The notes under the pieces are model-generated. The model had not been told where the DNA came from and ran no database searches. It was given only the letters and a program-made list of their open reading frames with translations. Shown piece by piece: positions 1 to 7,700 of a stretch of 48,036 bases of DNA. The DNA lies in NCBI GenBank assembly GCA_022562155.1, contig JADFPV010000011.1, positions 1-48,036 on the forward strand, given 5' to 3'. The translations under genes and the position numbers were made by a program. The stretch's first letter is position 1, and each line of letters begins with the position of its first letter. The DNA comes from Chloroflexota bacterium. GTDB taxonomy: Bacteria > Chloroflexota > Dehalococcoidia > DSTF01 > RBG-16-68-14.

Positions 1-683
1 TGAGCACCGCGCTTGTTGGGAACCTGGTTGCGGTCTTCTTCGGCTTTAGCGAGGCCATGACCAACTGGGTATTCTGGCTTCTCCTGGGCGCGACCGCCGG
101 CCTGCTCCGGAAGACTGCGGAAGCCCCTCGGCGGAACGGTGAGCGGCGGGGGTCGGGCGCACTCGGGTCGGCCCTAGCGGCCATCGGCCTGGCGGTGGTG
201 GGTGCCGTCGCCCTCGGCTGGGCTGCTACGCTCACCGCTGCCGATCTGGCCGCTGGTCAGGCGGAGCAGGCGGCGCGGCGCGGCGAGCACCAGGCTGCAG
301 CGCGGCTGGCTGGCCGTGCGGTGACCCTGAATCCCATCCAAAAAACGTACCTAATCCAGAAGGCGCAAGGCTACGAACACTCCACTAACGGAGACGAAGC
401 CACGTTGGAGCAGGCCATAGATACCTATGAGACGGTCCTGCGCCGCTTTGAGCCCGGCGCCTTCGACGTGCTGAACCTGGCGACGGGCAAGTTTCAGCTC
501 GCCCGGATGAAGGGCACGCCCGTCGATCAGACCTTCGGTCTGTTCGAGCGCGCGGTGGAACTCGACCCGTTTAACGAAGTGTTGAGGCGGTTCCTGGCCG
601 ACCTCTACGACGAGCTCGGCTACGAGGGCAGCGCACTCACACACCGGATCGTCATCTACTGCTGGAGCGTGGACTGCGACTAG
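1..683 (+). CDS. O-antigen ligase-like membrane protein with TPR tail, 3' part
   Basis: The frame is open from base 3, so the gene begins before the window; the ATG at 57 is internal. The visible protein starts with hydrophobic helices (roughly bases 3-110 and 170-245), including FWLLLGATAGLL, and then becomes a soluble helical tail. The tail has TPR-like features: an AxxLAGRAVTLNP segment, AIDTYETVLRR and LFERAVELDPFNEVL. Wzy/WaaL-type O-antigen polymerases or ligases often end this way, with membrane helices followed by TPRs. The probable role is transfer or polymerisation of surface glycans in the cytoplasmic membrane. The catalytic periplasmic loop lies outside the window, so the specific activity cannot be judged. 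Another membrane protein with C-terminal TPRs is possible. Confidence 0.7.
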   Translation, partial: STALVGNLVAVFFGFSEAMTNWVFWLLLGATAGLLRKTAEAPRRNGERRGSGALGSALAAIGLAVVGAVALGWAATLTAADLAAGQAEQAARRGEHQAAARLAGRAVTLNPIQKTYLIQKAQGYEHSTNGDEATLEQAIDTYETVLRRFEPGAFDVLNLATGKFQLARMKGTPVDQTFGLFERAVELDPFNEVLRRFLADLYDELGYEGSALTHRIVIYCWSVDCD

Positions 684-692
684 GTCTCGTAG

Positions 693-881
693 CGGAGGCG
701 GCCTCAGGAATCCGCGTCCCAAGCTCTTGAGCCAGCCGCGCCCTTCTTCGCGGGAAGTCTACTGCTGAAGACCTACAATGTTGTGATCAACGATGGCGCG
801 ACCGCCTTTGAATTCGATCCGGTGGCGGGCGAGATAGTCCGAGACGCGGTGACCGGAGAGCCCATCGTGGTTTCTCGTTGA
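693..881 (+). pseudogene. Open remnant after the O-antigen-ligase-like gene
   Basis: In the same frame as the preceding gene, after two stops (681 and 690), the sequence stays open to a TGA at 879-881. It reads like protein, ending in AFEFDPVAGEIVRDAVTGE and a few more residues. There is no ATG and no ribosome binding site. It may be a decayed 3' extension of the upstream gene or the tail of a lost gene. I do not recognise a family, and it may be non-coding. Confidence 0.25.
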
Positions 882-912
882 CCATCACTTCTATCTACCT
901 GACGATAACTGC

Positions 913-941
913 TTGACAACAGCAACACGCGACTCTATTAT
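913..941 (+). promoter_or_regulatory. Sigma-70-type promoter of the candidate small RNA
   Basis: TTGACA (913-918), a 17-bp spacer and TATTAT (936-941) give one of the best consensus promoters in the window. Transcription would start near 948. The next start codon is at 1330, but a strong intrinsic terminator lies in between, so the expected product is a short RNA. Confidence 0.65.
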
Positions 942-947
942 ATAGGC

Positions 948-1108
948 CTTCCACCGATTGTCCTTGACCTGAATAGCGCTCGGAACGTCGGCAATTGGTG
1001 GATAGGAAGCCACTAAACGCGTGCTAGGTGGTGAGCTTGCCTGTGGTGGTGACGTGTGGTGGTGACAGGGTCCGAAGGTAAGCCGACCGCTAAGCGGTCG
1101 GCTTTTTT
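948..1108 (+). ncRNA. Candidate small RNA, about 160 nt
   Basis: The RNA is bounded by a consensus promoter (913-941) and an intrinsic terminator (1081-1108), with no credible ORF inside. The 5' part folds on itself: ACCGATTG at about 957-964 pairs over 8 bp (one G-U) with CAATTGGT, and flanking GGC and TTCC pair with GGAA and GCC. A second part has CCTGT pairing with ACAGG around two copies of GTGGTGGTGAC. I could not match it to 6S, SRP, RNase P or tmRNA. Its function is unknown. Confidence 0.45.
1081..1108 (+). terminator. Intrinsic terminator
   Basis: AGCCGACCGC and GCGGTCGGCT form a perfect 10-bp stem with a 2-base centre (so effectively 9 bp and a small loop), followed directly by six T. 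It ends the candidate small RNA and separates it from the leader of the YVTN gene. Confidence 0.85.
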
Positions 1109-1214
1109 GCGTTAAGGAGCTGAGACCAGTTCGCGTGTGGAGCAGACATATCAAGGATTAAGAGCATGGCCCCGGACAGTTGTAGGGCCGCCGGAGTCGT
1201 GACAAGGGGCTGAT

Positions 1215-1325
1215 AAGAGGAATGCAAGACTGAGCTTGGTGTCCGAGGGATCTCGACTTCGCCCACCAGGTGATCGGCGGGCTAAGGAAACAGGATCTAC
1301 CGGGTGGTACCACCTCCAAGGAGGG
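1215..1325 (+). promoter_or_regulatory. Structured leader, copy 1, before the YVTN beta-propeller gene
   Basis: This roughly 110-nt block recurs at 3748-3858, with a 27-nt core identical in both copies (1260-1286 here). The core holds a GCCCACC/GGCGGGC hairpin with one mismatch. At the 3' end two short stems compete: GGTG-GTAC-CACC (1303-1314) and CCTC-CAAG-GAGG (1313-1324). The second takes up the Shine-Dalgarno sequence of the ATG at 1330. This arrangement is typical of a translational riboswitch or RNA thermometer. It resembles a T-box antisequestrator only superficially, and I could not assign it to a known class. Confidence 0.5.
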
Positions 1326-1329
1326 AACC

Positions 1330-3636
1330 ATGGCAAGGAACTTAAGGATCAATAGTCGCTGGCAGTGGATAGTGGTAGTGATGACTGCGGCCGGCCTCAT
1401 CGCGACTGTCGCCGCTTTCATATGGGTCATGCTGGCTGCTACTGCGGCCAGCGCTGGCGGAAGCGGAACCTTCACCGCGTACGTCACCAACGAGTTCTCC
1501 AACGATGTTTCCGCCGTGGCCATCAGCGGACGGGGCGGGACCGAGACGGAGATCGCCAGGATTCCCGTAGGGACGCGCCCCATTGGTATCGTGGCGAGGC
1601 CCGATGGCCAGAAGGTCTACGTCGGCAACTCCGACTCCAACAGCGTTTCGGTTATCGACACGGGCTCGAACACGGTCATCAAGACTATCACGGGCATCGA
1701 CAATCCGATGGGCGAGATGGTCGCGAGCCAAGACGGCAGCCGGGTCTATGTTGGTTCTGGCAGCAACCATATCTTCGAGATCGACACCGCGACAGACACG
1801 GTGGTTACCAGCTTCAGTCAGGCCTTTCACGGGCCCCCCGTGGGGCTCGCTCTCAGCCAGGACGGGCAGTTCCTGTATGCGACCAGCTCATGGGCGCCTA
1901 CCAGCGGTATATCCAAGATCCGCCTGTCCGATAAGGCGTTCGTTGCGACGCGAAGCGGCCCGCCTATCCAGAACAACGGTCCAATAGGGCTGACGCTATA
2001 TCACAACGACGAGCGGTTGCTGGTGGCCATGTGTGGCTTCTCCTTCGACTTCAACAAGGACGTGTGCAACGGAGCCGGCCCGGTGCCGTTCGTCGAGCTG
2101 AACGCGTCCGACCTCTCCGTCAGACGCACCCTCACTGATCCGGCCTTCGGCGCCTTGAATGCCATCGAAGTGACCGACGACGAGACCCGCGCCTATGTCA
2201 TAGATTCGACCCACGGGGACGTGATCCACGTCATTGACTTGGTCAGCTTCACGCGCGTGGCGGGCGTGCCGATGGGTAGCCACCCGCGGGCCATCACCAA
2301 GGCCTCCTTCGGCCCTGGGAAGGAGTTCCTGTACGCTGCCGACTCCGACCACGCCTGGCTGGCCAAGATCGATGCCAACCCCACCACCGCCACGTACAAC
2401 ACGGTGGTGGGAACGACGCCGGTGGGGACCTACCCACGCGGAGTGGCGATCGCCAACACCCACCGTCCGGAGGCACACATCATCTCGGTGGACGACACCA
2501 GTTGCCCGTTGCGGGCGGAGATGGAGATATTCGATGACGAAGGGCACCCGCTCTCAGGCACGGTGAACCTCTCTGCATTGAGGAATCCGTTCCCCAACGG
2601 GATCACCGAGATCCGCCTCGAGATCCTCCACACGCGTTGCAGTGGCACCGACAGAATGCAGTTCTTCTTCGGCGACATGGCCTCCGGCACGCTCATTGAT
2701 GACTTCGAACAGGGCGTGCCGCAACCGGGACAGACCGCACCGCTTCCTTGCACCTGCGATCCCGGTGTGGAGACGCGCGTCTATACCGACCCGAACATTC
2801 TCGCCCTGTATAACACCAGCGACGGGGAGGTCAACCAGTTCCACGTGCACCGGGAAAGCACCGGGTCGTTCAACACTGCGGTGGCTTGGGTGCGCATCGT
2901 CCTCGCCGGGCCGGACTTACAATCCGAGACCATCTGCGTGTTCGACTTCGACGGAGGTGATTGCGGTCAGACCAATCTCTGCAGCGCGGATTTCACCGCT
3001 GGTACAATCCACGAGGATGCCTTCGTTGAGAGTGTGCCCACGGTCATCTTGAGCGAGCCGTACAGCGACTCGAGACTGTCCAGCTCACTCAGCCTGAGCG
3101 GCCTGGCCGCCGGGGTCTACACCCTAGAGCTGACCGCGACCGATGGCGACGCGTCGTCACGTGACGAGGTGGTATTCAACTATGACGGGGTGTGCCGGAG
3201 CCTGATCATCAACCCACCGACCAGCATCGAGGTGCGTAAGACCGCCGACTCCGATGGACGGTTCGTCTCGGGCACGATCAGCATCACCAATGTGGGCGAA
3301 AACCCGGCCCAGATCTCGGCTATCGCCGACTCCCTCGAGGTGCATTTCCCCCGGCGCTTCACTCCGCCCCCTCTGCCCGAGGGGTCGACGCGCAACTGGT
3401 TCAAGGTCGCGGACGTGCCTGTCGAGAACCGTGTCCGTATCCCGGTCGGGGAGACGGTGAGCATCGACTACACCTTCGACCTCTGTGATGCCGCGGACTT
3501 CTCCGGCGCCAGCTCCATGCGTAACGTGGTGGCGGTTACCTTAGCCAACAAGCCAGAGGGTGCGCAGAATGACACCGTTGTAACGCGCTCTGATAGCTTC
3601 CAGCCGACGGAGCCGGACTGCCACGTGATACCGTAA
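1330..3636 (+). CDS. Membrane-anchored YVTN-type beta-propeller protein
   Basis: I choose ATG 1330 because AAGGAGGG lies 4 bases upstream; an in-frame ATG at 1270 has no such site and falls inside the leader. The 768-aa product starts with a positively charged stretch and one hydrophobic segment (about residues 12-40), a signal anchor or signal peptide ending near SAGG. Residues about 45-390 contain repeats of the surface-layer/YVTN type, such as KVYVGNSDSNSVSVIDTGSN, the mark of a seven-bladed propeller. The rest is less clear and looks like beta-sandwich modules with several cysteine pairs. The probable role is binding or scaffolding outside the membrane; no catalytic residues are recognisable. 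The gene stands alone between its leader and the hairpin at 3673. Confidence 0.8.
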   Translation: MARNLRINSRWQWIVVVMTAAGLIATVAAFIWVMLAATAASAGGSGTFTAYVTNEFSNDVSAVAISGRGGTETEIARIPVGTRPIGIVARPDGQKVYVGNSDSNSVSVIDTGSNTVIKTITGIDNPMGEMVASQDGSRVYVGSGSNHIFEIDTATDTVVTSFSQAFHGPPVGLALSQDGQFLYATSSWAPTSGISKIRLSDKAFVATRSGPPIQNNGPIGLTLYHNDERLLVAMCGFSFDFNKDVCNGAGPVPFVELNASDLSVRRTLTDPAFGALNAIEVTDDETRAYVIDSTHGDVIHVIDLVSFTRVAGVPMGSHPRAITKASFGPGKEFLYAADSDHAWLAKIDANPTTATYNTVVGTTPVGTYPRGVAIANTHRPEAHIISVDDTSCPLRAEMEIFDDEGHPLSGTVNLSALRNPFPNGITEIRLEILHTRCSGTDRMQFFFGDMASGTLIDDFEQGVPQPGQTAPLPCTCDPGVETRVYTDPNILALYNTSDGEVNQFHVHRESTGSFNTAVAWVRIVLAGPDLQSETICVFDFDGGDCGQTNLCSADFTAGTIHEDAFVESVPTVILSEPYSDSRLSSSLSLSGLAAGVYTLELTATDGDASSRDEVVFNYDGVCRSLIINPPTSIEVRKTADSDGRFVSGTISITNVGENPAQISAIADSLEVHFPRRFTPPPLPEGSTRNWFKVADVPVENRVRIPVGETVSIDYTFDLCDAADFSGASSMRNVVAVTLANKPEGAQNDTVVTRSDSFQPTEPDCHVIP

Positions 3637-3672
3637 GCTAGGGCCACAGATCGAAGGAAAGAGGGCTAGATT

Positions 3673-3703
3673 GGACGGGGCTACCTGCGGGGTAGCCCCG
3701 TCC
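3673..3703 (+). terminator. Hairpin terminator after the YVTN gene
   Basis: GGACGGGGCTACC and GGTAGCCCCGTCC form a perfect 13-bp stem with a 5-base loop, 37 bp after the stop codon. It is followed by C rather than T, so it may end transcription poorly or simply protect the 3' end. Confidence 0.6.
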
Positions 3704-3747
3704 CCCACACCTCCAACCGTTAACCGGGGTGAGGCTATGCGCTGAGT

Positions 3748-3858
3748 AAGAGGAAAGCAAGACCGAGCTTGTTGTCCAAGGCATCTCGCTGTCGCCCACC
3801 AGGTGATCGGCGGGCTAAGAAAACAGGATCTACCGGGGTGGTATCACCTCCAAGGAGG
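3748..3858 (+). repeat. Orphan copy 2 of the structured leader
   Basis: This is a diverged direct copy of 1215-1325. The 27-nt core (3793-3819) is identical, and both competing stems are kept: GGTG-GTAT-CACC (3837-3848, loop base changed) and CCTC-CAAG-GAGG (3847-3858). The AAGGAGG is intact, but the position of the ATG in copy 1 reads AACTGAAG and no ORF follows. It is either the remnant of a duplicated gene or an RNA or mobile repeat in its own right. The rest of the 3637-4076 gap holds the hairpin at 3673 and a promoter at 3978. Confidence 0.6.
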
Positions 3859-3977
3859 AAACTGAAGAATCGGGCGACTTCGACTGGCTGCTCATGGTAG
3901 GCCCCTCCTCCCTAAGCAGCGCCGTCACCCGCCCGTAGCCGCAGGCCCACACCGAGATTCGCGGACCTCCACTTAGC

Positions 3978-4007
3978 TTGACAACACGACATAACGCCTG
4001 CGATACT
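3978..4007 (+). promoter_or_regulatory. Promoter of the GT2 glycosyltransferase gene
   Basis: TTGACA (3978-3983), an 18-bp spacer and GATACT (4002-4007). The predicted start of transcription near 4014 gives a leader of about 60 nt before the ATG at 4077. Confidence 0.5.
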
Positions 4008-4076
4008 TCCTGCGTGCTGGTGGCCCGTGGGTCACCTACCCGTTAACGCCCCGCCTCGGAGAACGCCAATCTGCGT

Positions 4077-6356
4077 ATGGACGCTTCACATCCTATCTAC
4101 GCGCCACCCGCTGGCCCGCGACCAGCACGCCTCAAGGGGCCTCTCGGGCGCCGGTCTGCCGTACAGCCTTCTCGTAACGGGCATCGTCCCCACGCGGACC
4201 AAGGACCGCTCGACGGGCGATCGGCGATCGCTCAGCTAATCATCACCAGCTTCGCCATCGCAGTCACACTCGTGGCCACCGGCTTCATCATGGCAGACCT
4301 AGTTCGCCGGCTCGGCGAAGCTGGTTCGTCGTGGCAGAGTGCCGGCTGGCTCATCGCTTATCTCGGGTTCGGCGCTGCAGTCTTTCTCCTCATCTACGGT
4401 GGCCTCGTGTATCAGCTCTCACGGCTGGGTTACATGCTTCGGAAGAAGCGCCATCACCCGCTGACCGAGCGAGCGTTGGACCAGATCAGCGATCGGGTCA
4501 ACGCTCCTACAGTCACAGTCCTGGTACCTTCGTTCAAGGAAACGCCTGAGGCCGTAAGCCAAACGCTCCTGTCTGCGGCGCTTCAGGACTATCCGAAAAA
4601 ACGTGTCGTTCTCCTCATAGACGATCCACCCGACCCTCCTGACCCCGCCGACGTAGAGCTCTTGCACGCGATTCGCGAGCTACCTGCGAACATCCAAGCT
4701 TCCATGGACAGCGCTCGCATGACGTTTGGCCGCCTGGTGGAGGAGCTGCGCGAGCGTGCGTTCGACAGCGACCTCGAGCCACGGCACATCGCGGACGCAT
4801 ACAGAGAAGCCGCTGCCTGGTTCGAAGATCGAGCGACTGAAACGCCGGTGCGCAACCACACGGATGCACTATTCGTGCGCATTGTGCTGTCGGAGCCGGC
4901 AAGAGACCTGCGCCGTCGAGCCAACCACTTCGCGAAGCTCACATCGATCCAGTCCGGCGAAGCCCAACGTGCCTACCAAGGCTTGGCGCAGCGTTTCGAT
5001 GTCGAAGTCACGACCTTCGAGCGAAAGCGCTTCGTCAACCTATCGCACGAGCCGAACAAGGCCATGAACCTCAACACATACATCGGCCTCCTTGGCCGCT
5101 CGCTATGTCTGGAGCAGCATGACGACGGCCTTCATTGCGTAGACGCTCCCCCGCAAGAAGCCGGCTTCAGCGTCAGCCGGCCGGACTACATCGTGACGCT
5201 GGACGCCGACAGTCTGCTCACGCATCGTTATCTCCTGCGGCTGATCGAGGTCTTGGAGCGGCCGGGTAACGAACGGATGGCAGTGGCCCAGAGTCCGTAC
5301 AGCGCCGTGCCAGGCGCTACCAGCGCCGTCGAGCGGATCGCCGGCGCTACGACCGACATCATGTACGTCTGGCAGCAGGGTTCGACCTGGCTCGGCGCCA
5401 CCTACTGGATCGGTGCAAACGCCGTCATTCGCACGTCTGCGCTCGAAGACATTGCCGAGCCAGGCACCGAGCGCGGCTTCCCAGTTACGCGGTTTATCCA
5501 GGATCGCACGCTGATCGAAGACACCGAGTCCACTGTGGACATCATCCGCCGGGGCTGGCAGCTACACAACTATCCAGAGCGCCTGGCCTATAGCGCCACG
5601 CCCCCCGACTTCGGCTCGCTCATCATCCAGCGCCGCCGTTGGGCCAACGGTGGCCTGATTATCCTCCCCAAGCTGCTGCGATACCTCTTCCAGCCGGCCC
5701 AGCGACGGCTAAGCGTCGTTGGCGAGGCGTTCATGCGCATTCACTACGTGATTTCAGAAGCTGCCGTGAACACAGCCCTCGTTGTCGTGTTCGCGGTGCC
5801 TCTCTGGACGGGCATCTTCAGTTGGTGGATTCCGCTCAGTGCTGCGCCCTATTTCGCGCTCTACACGCTCGACCTCAAGCGAGAAGGCTACAACTGGTCC
5901 GACATGCTCCGCGTCTACGCCATGAACCTTCTGCTCGTCCCCGTTAACCTGGCCGGAATGCTCAACTCGCTGAGACAAGCGTTCACTGGCAGGAAGGTCC
6001 CGTTCGGACGCACGCCTAAGGTGGAAGGCCGTGTCGTCGCCCCAGCCGTCCATATCGCTACCGAGTACGTCTTAGTCGTCCTGCTAACCACCGCCGCGAT
6101 GCTATCGCTCCTCCAAGGCCACGCTCTGCACGGGGCGTTCGCGCTTGTGAACGCCGCCTTCCTTGCCTTTGCCATCGTCGCCTTCATCGGCCTGCGCAAT
6201 GGCTGGCATGACCTTCGCGCCGCGTTGCCTGGCGCGGGCCGCCCCGCCGCCGATGCTACGCCCCTGCCAGCAGCAGCACGCAGCAACGGAAACGGACCTC
6301 GCTATGGAGAACGCCCTCCAATCCAATGGGCCTGGCACCGCAGCCAGCAGCAATAA
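4077..6356 (+). CDS. Membrane GT2 glycosyltransferase, cellulose-synthase-like
   Basis: The 759-aa protein has a Pro/Arg-rich N-terminus, two membrane helices (about 51-74 and 90-113), a cytoplasmic GT2 domain (about 144-530) and several C-terminal helices. GT2 landmarks are the start VTVLVPSFKE (146-155), the D,D,D-type LDADS (375-379), an acidic IEDTE (480-484) in the TED position, and QRRRW (518-522), the signature of processive synthases. Such enzymes use a UDP- or GDP-sugar and extrude a beta-linked polysaccharide while building it. An insertion of about 170 residues between the first Asp region (DDPPD, 182-186) and LDADS is larger than usual. No PilZ domain or bcsB-like partner is adjacent, so the polymer is unknown. 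The start is uncertain because no clear ribosome site precedes ATG 4077. Confidence 0.8.
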   Translation: MDASHPIYAPPAGPRPARLKGPLGRRSAVQPSRNGHRPHADQGPLDGRSAIAQLIITSFAIAVTLVATGFIMADLVRRLGEAGSSWQSAGWLIAYLGFGAAVFLLIYGGLVYQLSRLGYMLRKKRHHPLTERALDQISDRVNAPTVTVLVPSFKETPEAVSQTLLSAALQDYPKKRVVLLIDDPPDPPDPADVELLHAIRELPANIQASMDSARMTFGRLVEELRERAFDSDLEPRHIADAYREAAAWFEDRATETPVRNHTDALFVRIVLSEPARDLRRRANHFAKLTSIQSGEAQRAYQGLAQRFDVEVTTFERKRFVNLSHEPNKAMNLNTYIGLLGRSLCLEQHDDGLHCVDAPPQEAGFSVSRPDYIVTLDADSLLTHRYLLRLIEVLERPGNERMAVAQSPYSAVPGATSAVERIAGATTDIMYVWQQGSTWLGATYWIGANAVIRTSALEDIAEPGTERGFPVTRFIQDRTLIEDTESTVDIIRRGWQLHNYPERLAYSATPPDFGSLIIQRRRWANGGLIILPKLLRYLFQPAQRRLSVVGEAFMRIHYVISEAAVNTALVVVFAVPLWTGIFSWWIPLSAAPYFALYTLDLKREGYNWSDMLRVYAMNLLLVPVNLAGMLNSLRQAFTGRKVPFGRTPKVEGRVVAPAVHIATEYVLVVLLTTAAMLSLLQGHALHGAFALVNAAFLAFAIVAFIGLRNGWHDLRAALPGAGRPAADATPLPAAARSNGNGPRYGERPPIQWAWHRSQQQ

Positions 6357-6370
6357 CCGGCGCCCCCACG

Positions 6371-6477
6371 CGGTAGGCCGCAGACTCGCCCCTGGCGAGG
6401 GCGTAGCCTGCCCGCAGGGGCCATGCGCCCGCCGGACCACGGCCGTCACGTAGGGGCGGGTTTCTAAACCTGCCTAA
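6371..6477 (+). repeat. Intergenic repeat, family A copy 1
   Basis: This roughly 105-bp GC-rich element resembles 10009-10119. Shared segments include CGCAGACTCGCC, CTGGCGAG, GGGCCATGCGCCC, CCGGA and a closing GGGGCGGGT. It contains inverted repeats (CTCGCC..GGCGAG; CCTGCCCGCAGG). It sits wholly between genes, as REP-like elements do. Confidence 0.5.
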
Positions 6478-6519
6478 CCGGAAGGATCGGCTCGCTACGT
6501 TATCCTGTCGGCGGTCCTC

Positions 6520-7593
6520 ATGCCACGTATTGCCGCGCACACCCGTCACGAGTTGCATCAGGTGCTTTCGCACTGGGGCATCACCGCGCCCGGCCTGCAC
6601 GACATCCGCAGTGGGCGGGTGAACAAGCACTGGCGCGTGGAGGCTGGTGCAAACCGATACGCACTCCGACGCTACAACCCTCATCGATCGCCCGACGCGA
6701 TCCGATACGAGCACGACGTCCTCCGGCACATGAAACGCAAGGGCTGGCCGGTCGCGGTTCCGCTGCGGACCGAAGACGGCTCGACGATCGTCAGCGAGAA
6801 CAACAGCTCGGACGCGCGAGCGTCCGCGTACTCATTGTTCCCGTTCCTGCCCGGCCGCCCCGGCCTCCCACACAGCCCACGATACCTGCGCATCAAGGGA
6901 GGCCTGCTCGCCCGCCTTCACGGCGACTTGGCGTCGCTGCCTTCGAAAGGCCAGCGCGACGGCTTCGGCCGGCTCTCCGACCTCGACGCCTACGTCCCGA
7001 GATTCCCAGCCAGCCAGAAGAACGCGCAGCGTTCTTCCAAGCCAGGCCGTAGTCTGGCCACGTTCGACGCCGTTCTCGACGAATACGCTAAGGAACAACC
7101 CCGCCTCGCCGAGCAGATCCAAGCCGCGCGCGAGCACGGCCTCGACGAACTCGCCCGCCTCGGCTATGAGTCCTTTCCCGACACCCTAGTCCACGGCGAC
7201 TTTCACACCGAAAACATCTTCTTCCAGCGCCGCCGGCTCACCGCCATTCTGGACTTCGATCTTGTCCACATGGACACGCGCATAGCCGACTTTGCCCTCG
7301 CGATCGTGGGCGACTGTGCAGAACCGCCCGCCTACACGGCCATCGATCCGGTGTCGGTCAAAGCGTTCGTCGCTGCCTACCACACCGAATCACCTCTTAC
7401 TGCGCCAGAAGTCCGCCTGATCGTCCCCATGATTCGCGCCTACTACGTCTGGCTCTGCTCGTTCAGCATATTCCGCTGGCTTGACGGCCACCCTAAAGGC
7501 GCGCTCGGTCCCGCCCGCACAGTCGACCAGCGGCTCCCAAATCTAGAGGCTCGTGCAGCCGCTATCGAGCGCGCGCTGAGGCACGCCACGTAG
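6520..7593 (+). CDS. Phosphotransferase of the aminoglycoside/homoserine-kinase fold
   Basis: The 357-aa protein has the APH-type kinase pattern: a glycine and Val/Ala nucleotide region near residues 30-50 (SGRVNKHWRV, then YALRRY), the catalytic loop HGDFHTEN (225-232) with catalytic Asp and metal-binding Asn, and the DFD metal motif (245-247). The overall pattern RYEHDVLRHM, FPFLPG, HGDFHTEN is like homoserine kinase type II, SrkA or ThrB2-type proteins, which phosphorylate small hydroxylated metabolites or proteins. The substrate cannot be read from the sequence. The gene follows the glycosyltransferase after a repeat element and is probably transcribed separately. An antibiotic-resistance role is possible but not favoured. 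Confidence 0.75.
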   Translation: MPRIAAHTRHELHQVLSHWGITAPGLHDIRSGRVNKHWRVEAGANRYALRRYNPHRSPDAIRYEHDVLRHMKRKGWPVAVPLRTEDGSTIVSENNSSDARASAYSLFPFLPGRPGLPHSPRYLRIKGGLLARLHGDLASLPSKGQRDGFGRLSDLDAYVPRFPASQKNAQRSSKPGRSLATFDAVLDEYAKEQPRLAEQIQAAREHGLDELARLGYESFPDTLVHGDFHTENIFFQRRRLTAILDFDLVHMDTRIADFALAIVGDCAEPPAYTAIDPVSVKAFVAAYHTESPLTAPEVRLIVPMIRAYYVWLCSFSIFRWLDGHPKGALGPARTVDQRLPNLEARAAAIERALRHAT

Positions 7594-7648
7594 CGCCTCG
7601 CGCAGTTTCGGGCTATCCTCGATTACGTAAAACTACCTTGCTATCGCC

Positions 7649-7657
7649 TGATATACT
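7649..7657 (+). promoter_or_regulatory. Extended -10 promoter of the subtilase gene
   Basis: TGA-TATACT (7649-7657) fits an extended -10 element; no -35 box stands 17 bp upstream. Transcription would start near 7664, leaving a leader of about 37 nt with AAGGAGAG (7682-7689) as the ribosome site for ATG 7701. Confidence 0.45.
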
Positions 7658-7700
7658 GTCGGCATAGAGAATCGCACGCCCAAGGAGAGATGAAGAGCGT

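Noticed and set aside
948-1108. 6S or SRP RNA
   Set aside because: The bulged-stem layout of 6S is only partial, and the SRP GGAAGCAG loop is absent (GGTAAGCC instead).
1295-1325. T-box antisequestrator reading of the leader
   Set aside because: GGGTGGTACC resembles the T-box consensus, but the following bases differ (ACC instead of GCG), no specifier stem is convincing and the gene is not an aminoacyl-tRNA synthetase or amino acid gene.
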